Part shown: positions 54,291 through 63,476 of the stretch, in pieces
Layout: each line of letters starts with the position of its first letter
How positions within the stretch are numbered: position 1 is the stretch's first letter
Source: Methylomonas methanica MC09
Lineage (GTDB): Bacteria > Pseudomonadota > Gammaproteobacteria > Methylococcales > Methylomonadaceae
Reading direction: 5' to 3'
Length of the DNA: 64,000 nucleotides
NCBI RefSeq assembly: GCF_000214665.1
Contig: NC_015572.1
Span: forward strand, 2,418,001-2,482,000
Notes under the pieces: model-generated
What the model saw: the letters and a program-made list of their open reading frames with translations, nothing else
Told to the model about the DNA's origin: nothing
Databases searched by the model: none
Translations under genes and position numbers: made by a program

Positions 54291-54773
54291 AATTGGTGCT
54301 TAAGTAATTTGCACTCTTATTATTTAGGGTTAGTGAGCCCTGATGATGTGGTAGAAAGTGTAGAACAACGATTAATCATTGACTCACTTTTTAGCAAAAT
54401 CTTACTAAAGTTTTTAACGCGAGGTACAAAATTTTGTTTATTTCGATAATCCTCGAGCGTAATTCATACGCAATGCCATTGACAGCCCCACCACCACAGC
54501 GCTAAGCTGAGCCCACTACAAATCCGATAGCGGCTGACCGCGCCCGAAAGAATAGCGGTTTTTTTGCGCCTGCAGTTTTCTGTTGTCCGGCATTTACGGA
54601 CAACACAGGCCGAATACGACGCCGTCAAACACCTGCTGGAGTCCTTCTACCTCCAGCTTGACATCCTTCGCAGCATATTCGCAAGCTTGGATAAATCAGG
54701 GCTGAATATACGGTTCGGTTAAGCATCGTTCCGTGTAGGCACAAACAGTCGTGCCCGCACTTTTTTCCGGTGT
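54291..54773. other. gap with no supported gene
   Basis: The first 180 bases are AT-rich and presumably hold the promoter of the minus-strand protease operon. The rest (54460-54773) is GC-rich again and contains short frames without family character. It may be decayed sequence at the edge of the accessory region. Confidence 0.45.
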
Positions 54774-55160
54774 TTAATTAACCAGAGTGTGACCGCGTTG
54801 GCGCATGCAGGTTTTGAAGGCGCGTTTAAAGTCTTCGTTGGATTCGTAGCCTTTCCATAAGCCTGCGGGAATAGCCAAAATGGCGCCGCCTGCGGCACCG
54901 GTTGCCGCGCTGCCGGCTATGGCGCCGACCGCCGCACCGGTTGCTGCACCGGTAACCGCGCCAGTGGCGGCGCCCATGCCCACTTCTTTAGTAATATCCG
55001 ATGCTTGATCGGCTAGTGCTTTACATTCCAGCATGTCGAGCTGAGCGGTTTCCGGGTGTTGATCCAAGCGCGGGTCGATAACCGGACGCCAACCGCTCAC
55101 GGAGGCACAGCCTGAAATCAGTGCGGAGATAGCTAACATTGCGGATAAATGAGTTTTCAT
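54774..55160 (-). CDS. glycine-zipper lipoprotein
   Basis: The 128-residue protein has a lipobox (ALISGC, Cys18) followed by a short spacer with ECKALADQASD. A long glycine zipper (GMGAATGAVTGAATGAAVGA, continuing GAIAGSAATGAAGGA) is able to span or associate with a membrane, and FKRAFKTCMRQRGHTLV ends the protein. Such proteins are common envelope components of unknown role. A truncated relative lies directly upstream at 55210. Confidence 0.8.
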   Translation of the reverse strand: MKTHLSAMLAISALISGCASVSGWRPVIDPRLDQHPETAQLDMLECKALADQASDITKEVGMGAATGAVTGAATGAAVGAIAGSAATGAAGGAILAIPAGLWKGYESNEDFKRAFKTCMRQRGHTLVN

Positions 55161-55209
55161 AGTTTCCTGTGTAAAGAATTAAGGTTTTTTTGAGGGTTAA
55201 TAGCCTGAC

Positions 55210-55515
55210 TTAGTACGCTCCGTTGCCGAACCACGCGCCTGCCGCGGCGCCTAGCCCAGCAGCCAATGGATCGCCGGCACCAAGTTCGTATCCCATTACA
55301 CTGCCTAGCATGCCGCCTATCATTCCTTGCGGCGAGCGGCGGTCGTAGTTGTAATGGCTAACGGGCGGTGGCGGTGCGTAATAACGCGGTTGAACAGGCA
55401 CGTATTCAACAACGGGCAGGGCAACATATTCTACGACGGGCGGTGCGACGTAGTGTACGGCGGGCGGTGAATAAATTATTTCTTCCCGATAATAGGGGTA
55501 TCCGTAGGGGTGCAG
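55210..55515 (-). pseudogene. 5'-truncated glycine-zipper protein gene
   Basis: The minus-strand frame is open from 55515 to the stop at 55210. It encodes Tyr/Pro/Val-rich repeats (APPVVEYVALPVVEYVPVQP) and then a glycine-zipper end (GMIGGMLGSVMGYELGAG, GLGAAAGAWFGNGAY). No ATG is in frame. A TAG (55516-55518) immediately precedes, and the signal peptide expected for this family is missing. A GTG at 55401 would give only 63 residues. The break coincides with the start of AT-rich foreign sequence, so the 5' end was probably lost on insertion. Confidence 0.6.
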
Positions 55516-55571
55516 CTAAGACCTACTACGGTTCAACCGCTTGGCACAATAGCGTTAGGTCACGAATTTAC

Positions 55572-55733
55572 ATGGAATTGAAACCGGCAGATAACATTAT
55601 TGGTGAACATATTGCAGTAATTCATGAAAAGTCAAATTACGGAAAACTTGCCGAACAATTCAAGTTACAACGTAACAACGAAACCGGAGTTTTACGTTTG
55701 TTATCAAATAATGAAATTGCACATAAAGCTTAG
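55572..55733 (+). CDS. small hypothetical protein, 53 residues
   Basis: A short frame from ATG 55572 gives MELKPADNIIGEHIAVIHEK, SNYGKLAEQFKLQRNNETGV and a KA end. It has no strong ribosome site (AGG 12 bases upstream). It lies at the beginning of the AT-rich segment and on the same strand as the DUF5681 gene. Coding is uncertain. Confidence 0.35.
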   Translation: MELKPADNIIGEHIAVIHEKSNYGKLAEQFKLQRNNETGVLRLLSNNEIAHKA

Positions 55734-55814
55734 GGTCGGGCTTAGAAAGGCCACCAGCGTTAAATTTAGACGGTAGAATTAGACAAAATTACTGAATTAA
55801 GCAGAGATTAAACA

Positions 55815-56210
55815 ATGCCAACACCAAAATTTAAACCAGGGCAGTCTGGCAACCCTAAAGGCAGGCCGAAAGACAAAACACCTGCCACAATGATTAGAAA
55901 GTCCATTGTGGCCGATATACCGGACATTGTTAATAATTTGGTCGCCATGGCAAAGGCGGGTGATATACAAGCGGCAAAGGTCTTGCTCGATAGGATATGC
56001 CCGCCTTTGAAGCCCCAAGCTATGCCGATTTGCTTGCCCGTCAACGGCTCGTTAGTCGAACAAGGGAATGAAATCATTATGGCAATTATGGGCGGTCAAA
56101 TACCGGCAGACATTGGAGGCCAATTAATTGCGGCTTTGTCAGCACAATCTAAGATTATTGAAACTGAAGAACTAATTAAGCGTATCGAAGTATTAGAGAG
56201 TCAATCATGA
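55815..56210 (+). CDS. DUF5681 domain protein (phage/plasmid type)
   Basis: The 131-residue protein begins TPKFKPGQSGNPKGRPKDKT, the hallmark of DUF5681, followed by helices (VNNLVAMAKAGDIQAAKVLL, DRICPP). This family occurs beside phage terminase genes and on mobile elements, where it may act as a small terminase-like DNA-binding protein. The stop overlaps the next small gene (ATGA). It indicates that the AT-rich piece next to tRNA-Ser is of mobile origin. Confidence 0.8.
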   Translation: MPTPKFKPGQSGNPKGRPKDKTPATMIRKSIVADIPDIVNNLVAMAKAGDIQAAKVLLDRICPPLKPQAMPICLPVNGSLVEQGNEIIMAIMGGQIPADIGGQLIAALSAQSKIIETEELIKRIEVLESQS

Positions 56211-56383
56211 GTCTTAAAACCAGATTGGTTAAGTTGGAACAAAAGACCAAAAAAAATGAACTGGTACTGATTTGTGTTAATAATGGCGAATCAAATGAAG
56301 AAGCTTATAAACGCTGTTTTCCGAATGAAAAACTAAATTTTAAAAATATGTATTATATTAATGAAATAGATGCGAAGTTATGA
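56207..56383 (+). CDS. small protein, 58 residues, coupled to DUF5681 gene
   Basis: The ATG at 56207 overlaps the DUF5681 stop by four bases. The product, MSLKTRLVKLEQKTKKNELV then LICVNNGESNEEAYKRC, has an N-terminal coiled-coil-like helix and a short domain. Small proteins of this kind often follow DUF5681 genes on phage-like elements. The function is unknown. Confidence 0.6.
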   Translation: MSLKTRLVKLEQKTKKNELVLICVNNGESNEEAYKRCFPNEKLNFKNMYYINEIDAKL

Positions 56384-56421
56384 GTCTACAAAAAACACTA
56401 ACTTATAAATAACTAAAACGT

Positions 56422-56820
56422 ATGCTTAAAAGATTAGCTATAGTAATATGGTGGCTAGGTGCATTTTCAATAGCAGGCGGTGCTATAGGCGGTGCTATAG
56501 AATGCGCAACTGAGATTGTTGATTTTTACAGTGAGGTTAATGGATACAAGCAGTGTATCAAAAGGAAAGAACTTGAAAACTCAAATTATCAAGAATATTT
56601 AAAACAAAAAAAACAGGAAAGCCAGCTAAAATCAAAAGAAGATGAAATGCTTGATGATTTTAGAAAATGGACTGAAATCAACAAAACTAAAGAATGCATT
56701 GATCCTTCATTTTCAGATGAATGGTTATTTGGCGTAGGAGCGGGACTGTTTATTGGTATTATTTTCTTTTCTTTAAGCTTCATCTTTGGCGGTTCATTTT
56801 GGAAGCCACCAAAAGAGTAG
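56422..56820 (+). CDS. hypothetical protein with two membrane segments, 132 residues
   Basis: An N-terminal hydrophobic segment (IVIWWLGAFSIAGGAIGGAI), a central charged coiled coil with many Lys/Glu (KRKELENSNYQEYLKQKKQE) and a C-terminal hydrophobic segment (GVGAGLFIGIIFFSLSFIFG). It is very AT-rich compared with the neighbouring chromosomal genes. There is no recognisable domain. It is the last gene of the AT-rich segment before tRNA-Ser. Confidence 0.55.
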   Translation: MLKRLAIVIWWLGAFSIAGGAIGGAIECATEIVDFYSEVNGYKQCIKRKELENSNYQEYLKQKKQESQLKSKEDEMLDDFRKWTEINKTKECIDPSFSDEWLFGVGAGLFIGIIFFSLSFIFGGSFWKPPKE

Positions 56821-56982
56821 CTGTAAGCACTTTGCAGGCGGGGATAGTTGACAACTTTTCAAGTGAATCGGCGGTGTATCAACAAATGAGAACGAAAGCA
56901 TACAGTCACCGAAATTGGGTGAATGACACGCTGCCAATAAATAATTATTGTGGGTTTTTATGTGGGTTTAATATCGATAGGC

Positions 56983-57013
56983 AAAAAAAAGCCCTTTAAA
57001 TACAAGGGCTTAA
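56983..57013 (-). terminator. terminator of tRNA-Ser
   Basis: On the minus strand AAGCCCTTG and its partner AAAGGGCTT form a stem followed by eight T. It lies 10 bases after the tRNA 3' end. Confidence 0.8.
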
Positions 57014-57022
57014 TTTGAATTA

Positions 57023-57112
57023 TGGCGGAGAGCTAGGGATTCGAACCCCAGGAAGGGATAAACCTTCAACGGTTTTCAAGACCGCCGCTTTCGACCGCTC
57101 AGCCAGCTCTCC
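57023..57112 (-). tRNA. tRNA-Ser (anticodon UGA)
   Basis: This is a 90-base class II tRNA on the minus strand: acceptor GGAGAGC, anticodon stem CGGTC-T-TGA-AA-ACCG, a long variable arm (GAAGGTTTATCCCTTC-like), T arm GGTTCGAATCC and encoded CCA (57023-57025). Its 3' end faces the AT-rich segment, a usual integration side for mobile elements. Confidence 0.95.
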
Positions 57113-57193
57113 AAGAGCCGCGCATTATGCCAGATATTTTTTTAAAATCCAGTATTTTTTCTTGTTACCATAAAATTTTCCCAACCTGCCTTG

Positions 57194-59281
57194 ATGAGTG
57201 ATCTGAATCTTCCGCCTATCTTGTTGGTTATTGCGCAGTCTGCCCGGATGTTGGTGCACATGGCGGTGGAGGCCGGGTTTCAAGCGGTTGCCGTCGATTG
57301 TTATGCCGATCTGGATACCAAGGCATTAGCTACGGAAACGGTCAAGGTCGACAATATGGCAGTGGCTGCCATTCAACCGATTACCGAGGTCTTGGCGATC
57401 AGGCACGGTTTGACGCATGTGGTTTACGGCAGCGGTTTCGAACATTACCCCGAGAGTTTGGCTTATTTGGAAAGTAGGCTGATCGTGCTCGGGAATACGG
57501 CCACGGTTTTTAGACGTTTTCAGGACAAGCCGGCTTTTTTCCGGAATCTCAAGCAGTTATCCATCAAATATCCGGAAACGGTTTTTTCCGCGCCGGCCGA
57601 GGGCGGCGATTGGTTGCTCAAGCCGATGCGCGGTGAGGGCGGTGCCGAGATTACCCGGTTTACCGTCGGCCAAACCGTAGACGCGGAAGGTTTTTACTGG
57701 CAACGGGATTTGCATGGCGCGGTGTATTCGGTTTTGTTTGCTGCCGGCGCTGGGCGGGTCAGGGTGCTGGGTTTTAATCGGCAGTGGGCGACTGAAAACG
57801 ACGAACAGCAATATCTGTTCGCCGGCGTCAGCAATCATGCGGACGTTTCGCCGCGAAACCGTGCCCAGCTGACCGAATGGTTGGAACAGTTGGTCGGCTT
57901 GTATCCGTTACGGGGTTTGGGGAGCTTGGACTTTATCGTGCACGCAGGCGATTGCCATGTGCTGGAAATCAACGCCCGGATCCCGGCCAGCGCTCAGCTT
58001 TACGGTGCATCGGTCTTCAAGTGGCATTGCTTGGCCTGTCTGGGAGTGCCGGGAGGCGTCGAGCGGGCGCTGCCGGCCGGGTTTCAAATTGTCTTCGCTC
58101 AAAATCCGATAACGGTACCCACCGGATTAAGCTGGCCGAAGTGGGTGGTGGACAGGCCTGCGAGCGGCGTATTTATTGGCAAGGGGGAGCCGGTTTGCAG
58201 TATCATTGCCGCCGGAAACGATGCCGCTCAAGTCGAAGCTCGGCTGCGGCATCGGCAAATTATCATCGACAATTTTATACATACAGGTCATTTAGTCATG
58301 CAATACCACGCTAGCGTCAATAAACTCACTCAGCCTTTGGTGGCTCATCTGCTCGATAACGCCGATAAGCTGCGATTGGGTGTCGAGAAACTGGAAAACG
58401 GTTGCACGATTATTGACGCAGGCATCAATGTGCCGGGCGGTCTGGAAGCCGGCCGTATCATTACCGAAATCTGCATGGGCGGTATGGGTACCGCGACCCT
58501 GTCGCAAAGCTGCTATACCGATAACTGGCCGCTGACGATTAACGTGCATGCCACTAATCCGGTGTTATCTTGCCTGGGCAGCCAATACGCTGGCTGGAGC
58601 TTATCGCACGGCAAATACTACGCCCTGGGTTCCGGCCCCGCCCGCGCCATGGCGACCAAGGTTAAGGACGGTGCCGTTGAGCCGGTCGAAGAGCTGTATA
58701 AAGAACTGGAATACCGCGACAGTCATGATAAAACTGTGTTGGTCATCGAAAACGACGCTGTGCCGCCGGTTGAAATTGTGGAAAAAGTGGCTGCCGCTTG
58801 CGGCGTATCGCCGGCCGATTTGGCTATTATTGTCACGCCGACCAGTAGTTTGGCGGGTGGTGTGCAAGTGGTGGGCCGGGTGTTGGAAGTGGCGATGCAT
58901 AAGGCGCATGCCTTGCATTTTCCGTTGGAAAATATTATCGATGGTACTGGTTCCGCGCCAGTTTGTCCGCCGCACCCTAATTTCGTTAAAGCCATGGGGC
59001 GCACCAACGACGCGATCTTGTTTGCCGGGCAGGTGCATTTGTTCGTGAAGGGTAGCGACGAAGCGGCCGAGAAACTGGCCAAGGAATTGCCGAGCTCTAC
59101 ATCCAAGGATTACGGCAAACCGTTTGCCGATATTTTCAAGGCTTACGAATACGATTTTTTTAAAGTCGATGCCATGCTGTTTAGTCCTGCCGTGGTGATT
59201 GTGACTGCGGTGGAGTCCGGTAAAAGTTTCCGGGCCGGTAAACTGGATAACGCCCTGTTGGATCAATCGTTCGGCCTTTAA
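57194..59281 (+). CDS. mch: ATP-grasp protein fused to methenyl-H4MPT cyclohydrolase (Mch)
   Basis: A single open frame of 695 residues starts at ATG 57194. Residues 1-368 form an ATP-grasp-type protein ([53 protein letters not shown]) like those encoded in methylotroph H4MPT islands. Residues 369-695 are a complete Mch ([56 protein letters not shown]), which interconverts methenyl- and formyl-H4MPT. The two are normally separate genes. Met369 (58298) is where stand-alone Mch would begin and has only a weak AGG upstream, so either a true fusion or internal initiation is possible. A terminator follows at 59297. Confidence 0.9.
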   Translation: MSDLNLPPILLVIAQSARMLVHMAVEAGFQAVAVDCYADLDTKALATETVKVDNMAVAAIQPITEVLAIRHGLTHVVYGSGFEHYPESLAYLESRLIVLGNTATVFRRFQDKPAFFRNLKQLSIKYPETVFSAPAEGGDWLLKPMRGEGGAEITRFTVGQTVDAEGFYWQRDLHGAVYSVLFAAGAGRVRVLGFNRQWATENDEQQYLFAGVSNHADVSPRNRAQLTEWLEQLVGLYPLRGLGSLDFIVHAGDCHVLEINARIPASAQLYGASVFKWHCLACLGVPGGVERALPAGFQIVFAQNPITVPTGLSWPKWVVDRPASGVFIGKGEPVCSIIAAGNDAAQVEARLRHRQIIIDNFIHTGHLVMQYHASVNKLTQPLVAHLLDNADKLRLGVEKLENGCTIIDAGINVPGGLEAGRIITEICMGGMGTATLSQSCYTDNWPLTINVHATNPVLSCLGSQYAGWSLSHGKYYALGSGPARAMATKVKDGAVEPVEELYKELEYRDSHDKTVLVIENDAVPPVEIVEKVAAACGVSPADLAIIVTPTSSLAGGVQVVGRVLEVAMHKAHALHFPLENIIDGTGSAPVCPPHPNFVKAMGRTNDAILFAGQVHLFVKGSDEAAEKLAKELPSSTSKDYGKPFADIFKAYEYDFFKVDAMLFSPAVVIVTAVESGKSFRAGKLDNALLDQSFGL

Positions 59282-59296
59282 GGGTTCTTTTTCGGC

Positions 59297-59325
59297 AAGC
59301 CGGGCTTTATGAGTCCGGCTTTTTT
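59297..59325 (+). terminator. terminator after the ATP-grasp/mch gene
   Basis: AAGCCGG and CCGGCTT pair around an 11-base loop and are followed by a T-run, 16 bases after the stop. The next gene starts 18 bases later, so read-through could partly control it. Confidence 0.7.
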
Positions 59326-59342
59326 GTGTCCATCTAATATTC

Positions 59343-60257
59343 GTGATCAATCCATTGCGTCGAATAGCCATTATTACCGATGATCCCGGCTGGCACGGCA
59401 AACAGCTTTGCCGCGCCTTTGCTGCCCGCTCCTGTGCCGCGGAGTATGTTTCCCTTACCGATTGCAAGATCCAGGTTGCCGATGACTTGCCGATATTGAT
59501 CCCCGGTTTTGAACAAACCCTGCCGGATGCCGTGTTCGTACGCGGTGTGCCGGGCGGCTCGCTGGAAGAGGTGGTGTTTTATCTGGATATATTGCATGCC
59601 TTAAAAATTTTAGGCGTGCCGGTCTATAACGATGGCCATGCCATCGAACGTAGCGTCGATAAAGCCATGACCAGCTTTTTGTTGCAGCATGCCGGCATTT
59701 CCACGCCTAAAACCTGGGTGCTGCGCGATCGGGAACTGGCTCTGGCCGTCGCCGAGCGGGAATTGGCCGCTGGGCATTATTTAATCAGCAAACCCTTATT
59801 CGGTTCGCAGGGCGAAGGCATCCGCCGGATAGAAAAATCTACCGATCTACTGTGGCTTACCGGCAGTCACGGCATTTATTATCTGCAGCGTTTCGTCGAA
59901 TGCGAGGGGGAGGGCTATTCCGATATGCGGATCTTCGTGATTAACGGAAAAGTCGTGGCGGGGATGCGCCGGCGGGGCATTTCCTGGTTGAATAACGTGG
60001 CCAGGGGGGCTTCCTGCGAACCCGTCGAATTGACTGCCGAATTGACGGAGCTGGCGATTCGGGCGGTTGCCGCGCTGTCAATGGATTACGCCGGGGTCGA
60101 TATTATCAGGGACCGCGACGGTCGCTTGACGGTAATTGAAGTCAATAGCGTGCCGGCCTGGAAAGGCCTGCAAGGCGCATGCGGTGTGGATATTGCCGGG
60201 TTGTTGGTCGATGATCTGGTGCAGCGGCACATGTATAGCATCAAGGCGGTGGCGTGA
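59343..60257 (+). CDS. RimK-type ATP-grasp ligase of the H4MPT island
   Basis: GTG start; 304 residues. RimK/ATP-grasp motifs are clear: HAIERSVDKAMTSFLLQHAG, ISKPLFGSQGEGIRRIEK, QRFVECEGEGYSDMRIFVIN, ARGASCEPVELT and YAGVDIIRDRDG, with the metal ligands in VIEVNSVPAWKGLQ. It would join an amino acid, probably glutamate, to a cofactor carboxylate, as MptN does for H4MPT in archaea. The exact substrate in bacteria is inference. The stop overlaps the next gene (GTGA). Confidence 0.85.
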   Translation: MINPLRRIAIITDDPGWHGKQLCRAFAARSCAAEYVSLTDCKIQVADDLPILIPGFEQTLPDAVFVRGVPGGSLEEVVFYLDILHALKILGVPVYNDGHAIERSVDKAMTSFLLQHAGISTPKTWVLRDRELALAVAERELAAGHYLISKPLFGSQGEGIRRIEKSTDLLWLTGSHGIYYLQRFVECEGEGYSDMRIFVINGKVVAGMRRRGISWLNNVARGASCEPVELTAELTELAIRAVAALSMDYAGVDIIRDRDGRLTVIEVNSVPAWKGLQGACGVDIAGLLVDDLVQRHMYSIKAVA

Positions 60258-61114
60258 GCGTTCGGCAGGCTTTGACGGATGCCTATATACAGGCTTGTGA
60301 GGTCGAACTGCAGGCATTCAAGCCCGGCAATGTCAGTGTGTTTAGCGATGGTCACGATATGACGGTGAATGACTTCAGGCTTAGCGCCGAAGTTAGCGCG
60401 GCGCCAATTACCAATCCGGCTTATAGCTTGGGCGAAAAAATCTATTACGCGGTCAAAGCCACTCGCGAGGCTGTCGCCTGCAATACCAATCTGGGAATAA
60501 TTTTGCTTTGCGCGCCGTTGATTCAGGCTGTCCAGCTCGCTGACCGGCCAGCCGATTTACGTCAAGCGTTAGACGACGTATTGATCACCACCACCGAGCA
60601 GGATGCGGATTGGGTGTTTCGGGCAATTTTATTGGCATCGCCCGGCGGCTTGGGCGAATCCGAACAGCAGGATGTGCATCAACAAGCGACGGTCACCTTG
60701 TTGCAAGCCATGTCGATTGCGGCGGACAAGGATAGAATTGCCTTGCAGTATACAAATTGCTTTAAAGATATTTTTGATTTTGCAATTTTAACGTATAATC
60801 GTGCTTTCGTTTTGTCTGGCGATAGCGGCTGGGCTGCATTAAGGGTTTATGCCGACATGCTAGCTCGTTATCCGGATAGCCATATTGAGCGAAAGTATGG
60901 AAAGCAGTATTCAGAGTGGATTGCGGAGGAGATGGCTTTGTTATGCAAGGCGATGGATGCCGCTAATAAGCCGGAAGAGGTTTTGACTATGCTGTATCGC
61001 ATTGACGAAGCTTTTAAGGCGAAAAAAATCAATCCGGGTACAACCGCTGACATTACTGTCGCAACAGTACTGGTGGTGCTACTGGAACAGCTTTTTAGAC
61101 AAACTGATGTCTAA
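60254..61114 (+). CDS. CitG/MdcB-like protein (triphosphoribosyl-dephospho-CoA synthase family)
   Basis: The 286-residue protein begins with GTG overlapping the ligase stop. The family motifs are ELQAFKPGNVSVFSDGHDM near the start, NTNLGIILLCAPLIQA (about 76) and SPGGLGESEQQDV (about 133). In citrate and malonate lyase systems the family makes a CoA-like prosthetic group. In methylotrophs members lie in H4MPT islands, where they presumably act in cofactor synthesis with a ribosyl/PRPP-type substrate. It lies 93 bases upstream of fae on the same strand. Confidence 0.8.
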   Translation: MSVRQALTDAYIQACEVELQAFKPGNVSVFSDGHDMTVNDFRLSAEVSAAPITNPAYSLGEKIYYAVKATREAVACNTNLGIILLCAPLIQAVQLADRPADLRQALDDVLITTTEQDADWVFRAILLASPGGLGESEQQDVHQQATVTLLQAMSIAADKDRIALQYTNCFKDIFDFAILTYNRAFVLSGDSGWAALRVYADMLARYPDSHIERKYGKQYSEWIAEEMALLCKAMDAANKPEEVLTMLYRIDEAFKAKKINPGTTADITVATVLVVLLEQLFRQTDV

Positions 61115-61207
61115 AAAGTGTTTAAGGGAATTGCCCAGAAGCGTCTATAAACGGACTAAACGTGTCTTTTACTTGGTTCAATCTTATCTTTAGGGGATAA
61201 ATTAAAA

Positions 61208-61726
61208 ATGGCTAAAATTACAAACATGCGCGTTGGCGAATCTTTGGTTGGCGAAGGCAATGAAATTGCTCACATCGACTTGATCGTCGGCCCACGTGGC
61301 TCAGCTGCTGAAACTGCGTTTGCTAACGCTTTAACAAACAACAAAGACGGTTTCTCCACTCTGTTGGCTGTTGTTGCACCTAACCTGATGGTTAAACCAG
61401 CAACCATTCTGTTCAACAAAGTCACCATCAAAGGTTCAAAACAAGCCGTTCAAATGTTTGGACCAGCGCAACGCGGCGTAGCCATGGCTGTTGCTGATTG
61501 CGTTGAAGACGGTACTATCCCTGCTGACGAAGCTGATGATTTGTTCGTATCTGTCGGTGTTTTCATCCACTGGATGGCTGAAGACGACGCTAAAATCGAA
61601 TCATTCAACTATGCTGCAACGAAAGAAGCTTTGAAACGCGCTGTTGCGGGTTCACCTACTGCTGCTGAAGTTGTTGCCGGCAAAAAAGAAGCAAAACACC
61701 CATTCGCAGTTAACAACGAAGCATAA
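61208..61726 (+). CDS. fae: formaldehyde-activating enzyme
   Basis: The 172-residue protein matches Fae throughout: [20 protein letters not shown] with catalytic His22, [39 protein letters not shown] and [16 protein letters not shown]. It condenses formaldehyde with H4MPT to methylene-H4MPT, the entry of the oxidation pathway. AGGGG (61192-61196) precedes the ATG, and codon use is strongly biased to AAC/AAA/GCT/GTT, as expected of a very abundant protein. A strong terminator follows. Confidence 0.97.
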   Translation: MAKITNMRVGESLVGEGNEIAHIDLIVGPRGSAAETAFANALTNNKDGFSTLLAVVAPNLMVKPATILFNKVTIKGSKQAVQMFGPAQRGVAMAVADCVEDGTIPADEADDLFVSVGVFIHWMAEDDAKIESFNYAATKEALKRAVAGSPTAAEVVAGKKEAKHPFAVNNEA

Positions 61727-61750
61727 GTTGTTGCTAGCCTAGGTGGCTAA

Positions 61751-61779
61751 AATACCCCGGCTTGCCGGGGTATTTTTTT
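61751..61779 (+). terminator. strong terminator after fae
   Basis: A perfect 10-bp stem AATACCCCGG/CCGGGGTATT with a CTTG loop and a T-run, 25 bases after the fae stop and just before the end of the convergent HisA-like gene. Confidence 0.9.
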
Positions 61780-61781
61780 GC

Positions 61782-62459
61782 CTATAGGTTTTTGATTTGT
61801 TCGCTGCCGATAGCGCCGTTGTGCAGCGCGGTAGCCAGCAACGCTGCCTGTATGCCGCGGATTTTAAGATTTTCTAAATCGTTTACATGCCGTATACCGC
61901 CGGCGGCAATGAATTGTTTTCCCGGATGCCGGCGACGTAATTCGGTCAGTTTTTCCAAATCCGGACCGCTGTTGCTACCCACCCGGCTCAAAGTCATTAC
62001 GATAATCCTGTCCGGCCAGTATCGGCTTTGTTCGAACCAGGAATGGTGGCCGGCCGGTTGTTGATCTTTATAATCCAGCGAAAGAATAAAGGGCCGTTCG
62101 GAGTGACTGGCAGGCGACTGTTGCGATTCTGTGCCGATTATACGTTTTAGATTCGGCCGCTCTGCGCTTATCTGAGATAATTGGCTGCCGCTATCGATCC
62201 AGAACTCGATAGCGGGGTAGCTGGTTAGCAGGGATTCGATTAACGGCAGATGGTTACCCGAACCGGTAATGGCGTTTAAATCGGCGATATAAAATTGTTT
62301 GAACGGATGTAGATTTAAAAATCCCGCCATAACGGCATCGATATCGCTGCCGTCAGTCAAGACAGAATGTAAATGTATCGGTTGATAGTGAGCTCGGTTG
62401 CCGCGCTGGGCATACACGACCAAGCCATCCTTTAAATCGATCACTGGGATAATCTGCAT
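61782..62459 (-). CDS. HisA/HisF-like TIM-barrel protein of the H4MPT island
   Basis: The 225-residue protein has the HisA pattern: MQIIPVIDLKDGLVVYAQRG, YIADLNAITGSGNHLPLIES, ILSLDYKD, MTLSRVGSNSGPDLEKLTEL and FIAAGGIRHVNDLENLKIRG. It is shorter than true HisA (about 245), and it lies in the C1 island instead of a his operon. A role in H4MPT or methylofuran synthesis is therefore likely, with the reaction unknown. It is divergent from the ATP-grasp gene at 62475 with only 15 bases between start codons. Confidence 0.8.
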   Translation of the reverse strand: MQIIPVIDLKDGLVVYAQRGNRAHYQPIHLHSVLTDGSDIDAVMAGFLNLHPFKQFYIADLNAITGSGNHLPLIESLLTSYPAIEFWIDSGSQLSQISAERPNLKRIIGTESQQSPASHSERPFILSLDYKDQQPAGHHSWFEQSRYWPDRIIVMTLSRVGSNSGPDLEKLTELRRRHPGKQFIAAGGIRHVNDLENLKIRGIQAALLATALHNGAIGSEQIKNL

Positions 62460-62474
62460 ATTAAGGTGTAACGG

Positions 62475-63467
62475 TTGAAAATTCTTGTATTCGAATACAT
62501 CACGGGCGGAGGATTCGCGGGACAGGTTTTACCCGTTTCGCTGCTGGCCGAAGGCCGTATGATGTTACAGGCTTTACTGGACGATCTGAAATTTTTGCCG
62601 AATTTACCGGCGCTGTTGCCGCTGGACGATCGCTGTCTGAATGTGTCTTTACCGCGCGGTACCGAGGTGGTGCCTGTCGCTCAAACCGATGATATCAAGC
62701 ACATTTTAACGGATTTGATTTCACGAGCCGGTTTAATATGGTTGATTGCGCCGGAGAGCGCAGGTGTATTGACGGGATTGGCGCAACTGGCAGGCGCTCA
62801 GCAAAAAATTTTATTGTTATCGCAGCCCGAAACCTTGGCCATTTGCGCGAACAAGTTGTCCACTTACCATTGTTTATTGGCCAATGGCATTCCGGCGGTT
62901 GAGACGCTGTCTTTGAGGGGTTTGCATGAGGCACCTTTCTCCGCCTGCGTCATTAAGCCGATTGACGGGGTAGGCTGCGAGGGCAGTTTGATCGTTGAAA
63001 ACCCAACGCATTATCCGGCCGCGATAGCTAAGCTAATGAACCACGAGAGCTTGTTAGTGCAGCCATTGCTGGCGGGACAGGTCTTAAGTTTATCTTGTCT
63101 GTTTAAACAGGGCAGGGGCTGGTTGTTATGTTGCAATCAACAGCAAGTCGAGGTCCGGCAAAATAGGTTCAGCCTGCAGGCTTGTCTGGTCAATGCCGGC
63201 TATCCTCAATTGACGCTTTATCAGGAATTAGTGGATAGCGTTGCCGCCGCCATGCCCGGTTTATGGGGTTATATCGGTATCGATATTATCGATACGCCCG
63301 ACCGTGGTCCGCTGATTCTGGAAATCAATCCGCGCCTGACCACTTCGTATGTCGGTATCCGCCAGGCGACCGGCATTAACGTTGTCGAACAGGTGCTACG
63401 TTTGCTGGATGGCGATCCGTATTTATGTTTTTCCAATAACCAACCGGTTCTGGTTGATATTCAATAA
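62475..63467 (+). CDS. ATP-grasp ligase (MfnD/OrfY-like)
   Basis: TTG start at 62475 with AAGGTG seven bases upstream; 330 residues beginning MKILVFEYITGGGFAGQVLP. ATP-grasp motifs are SACVIKPIDGVGCEGSLIVE, ESLLVQPLLAGQVLSLSCLF and GYIGIDIIDTPDRGPLILEI with NPRLTTSYVGIRQATG. The sequence type matches the ATP-grasp proteins of methylotroph islands and MfnD, which adds glutamate to tyramine in methanofuran synthesis. By this analogy it may build methylofuran. The next gene starts 9 bases later. Confidence 0.8.
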   Translation: MKILVFEYITGGGFAGQVLPVSLLAEGRMMLQALLDDLKFLPNLPALLPLDDRCLNVSLPRGTEVVPVAQTDDIKHILTDLISRAGLIWLIAPESAGVLTGLAQLAGAQQKILLLSQPETLAICANKLSTYHCLLANGIPAVETLSLRGLHEAPFSACVIKPIDGVGCEGSLIVENPTHYPAAIAKLMNHESLLVQPLLAGQVLSLSCLFKQGRGWLLCCNQQQVEVRQNRFSLQACLVNAGYPQLTLYQELVDSVAAAMPGLWGYIGIDIIDTPDRGPLILEINPRLTTSYVGIRQATGINVVEQVLRLLDGDPYLCFSNNQPVLVDIQ

Positions 63468-63476
63468 AATCCGCTG

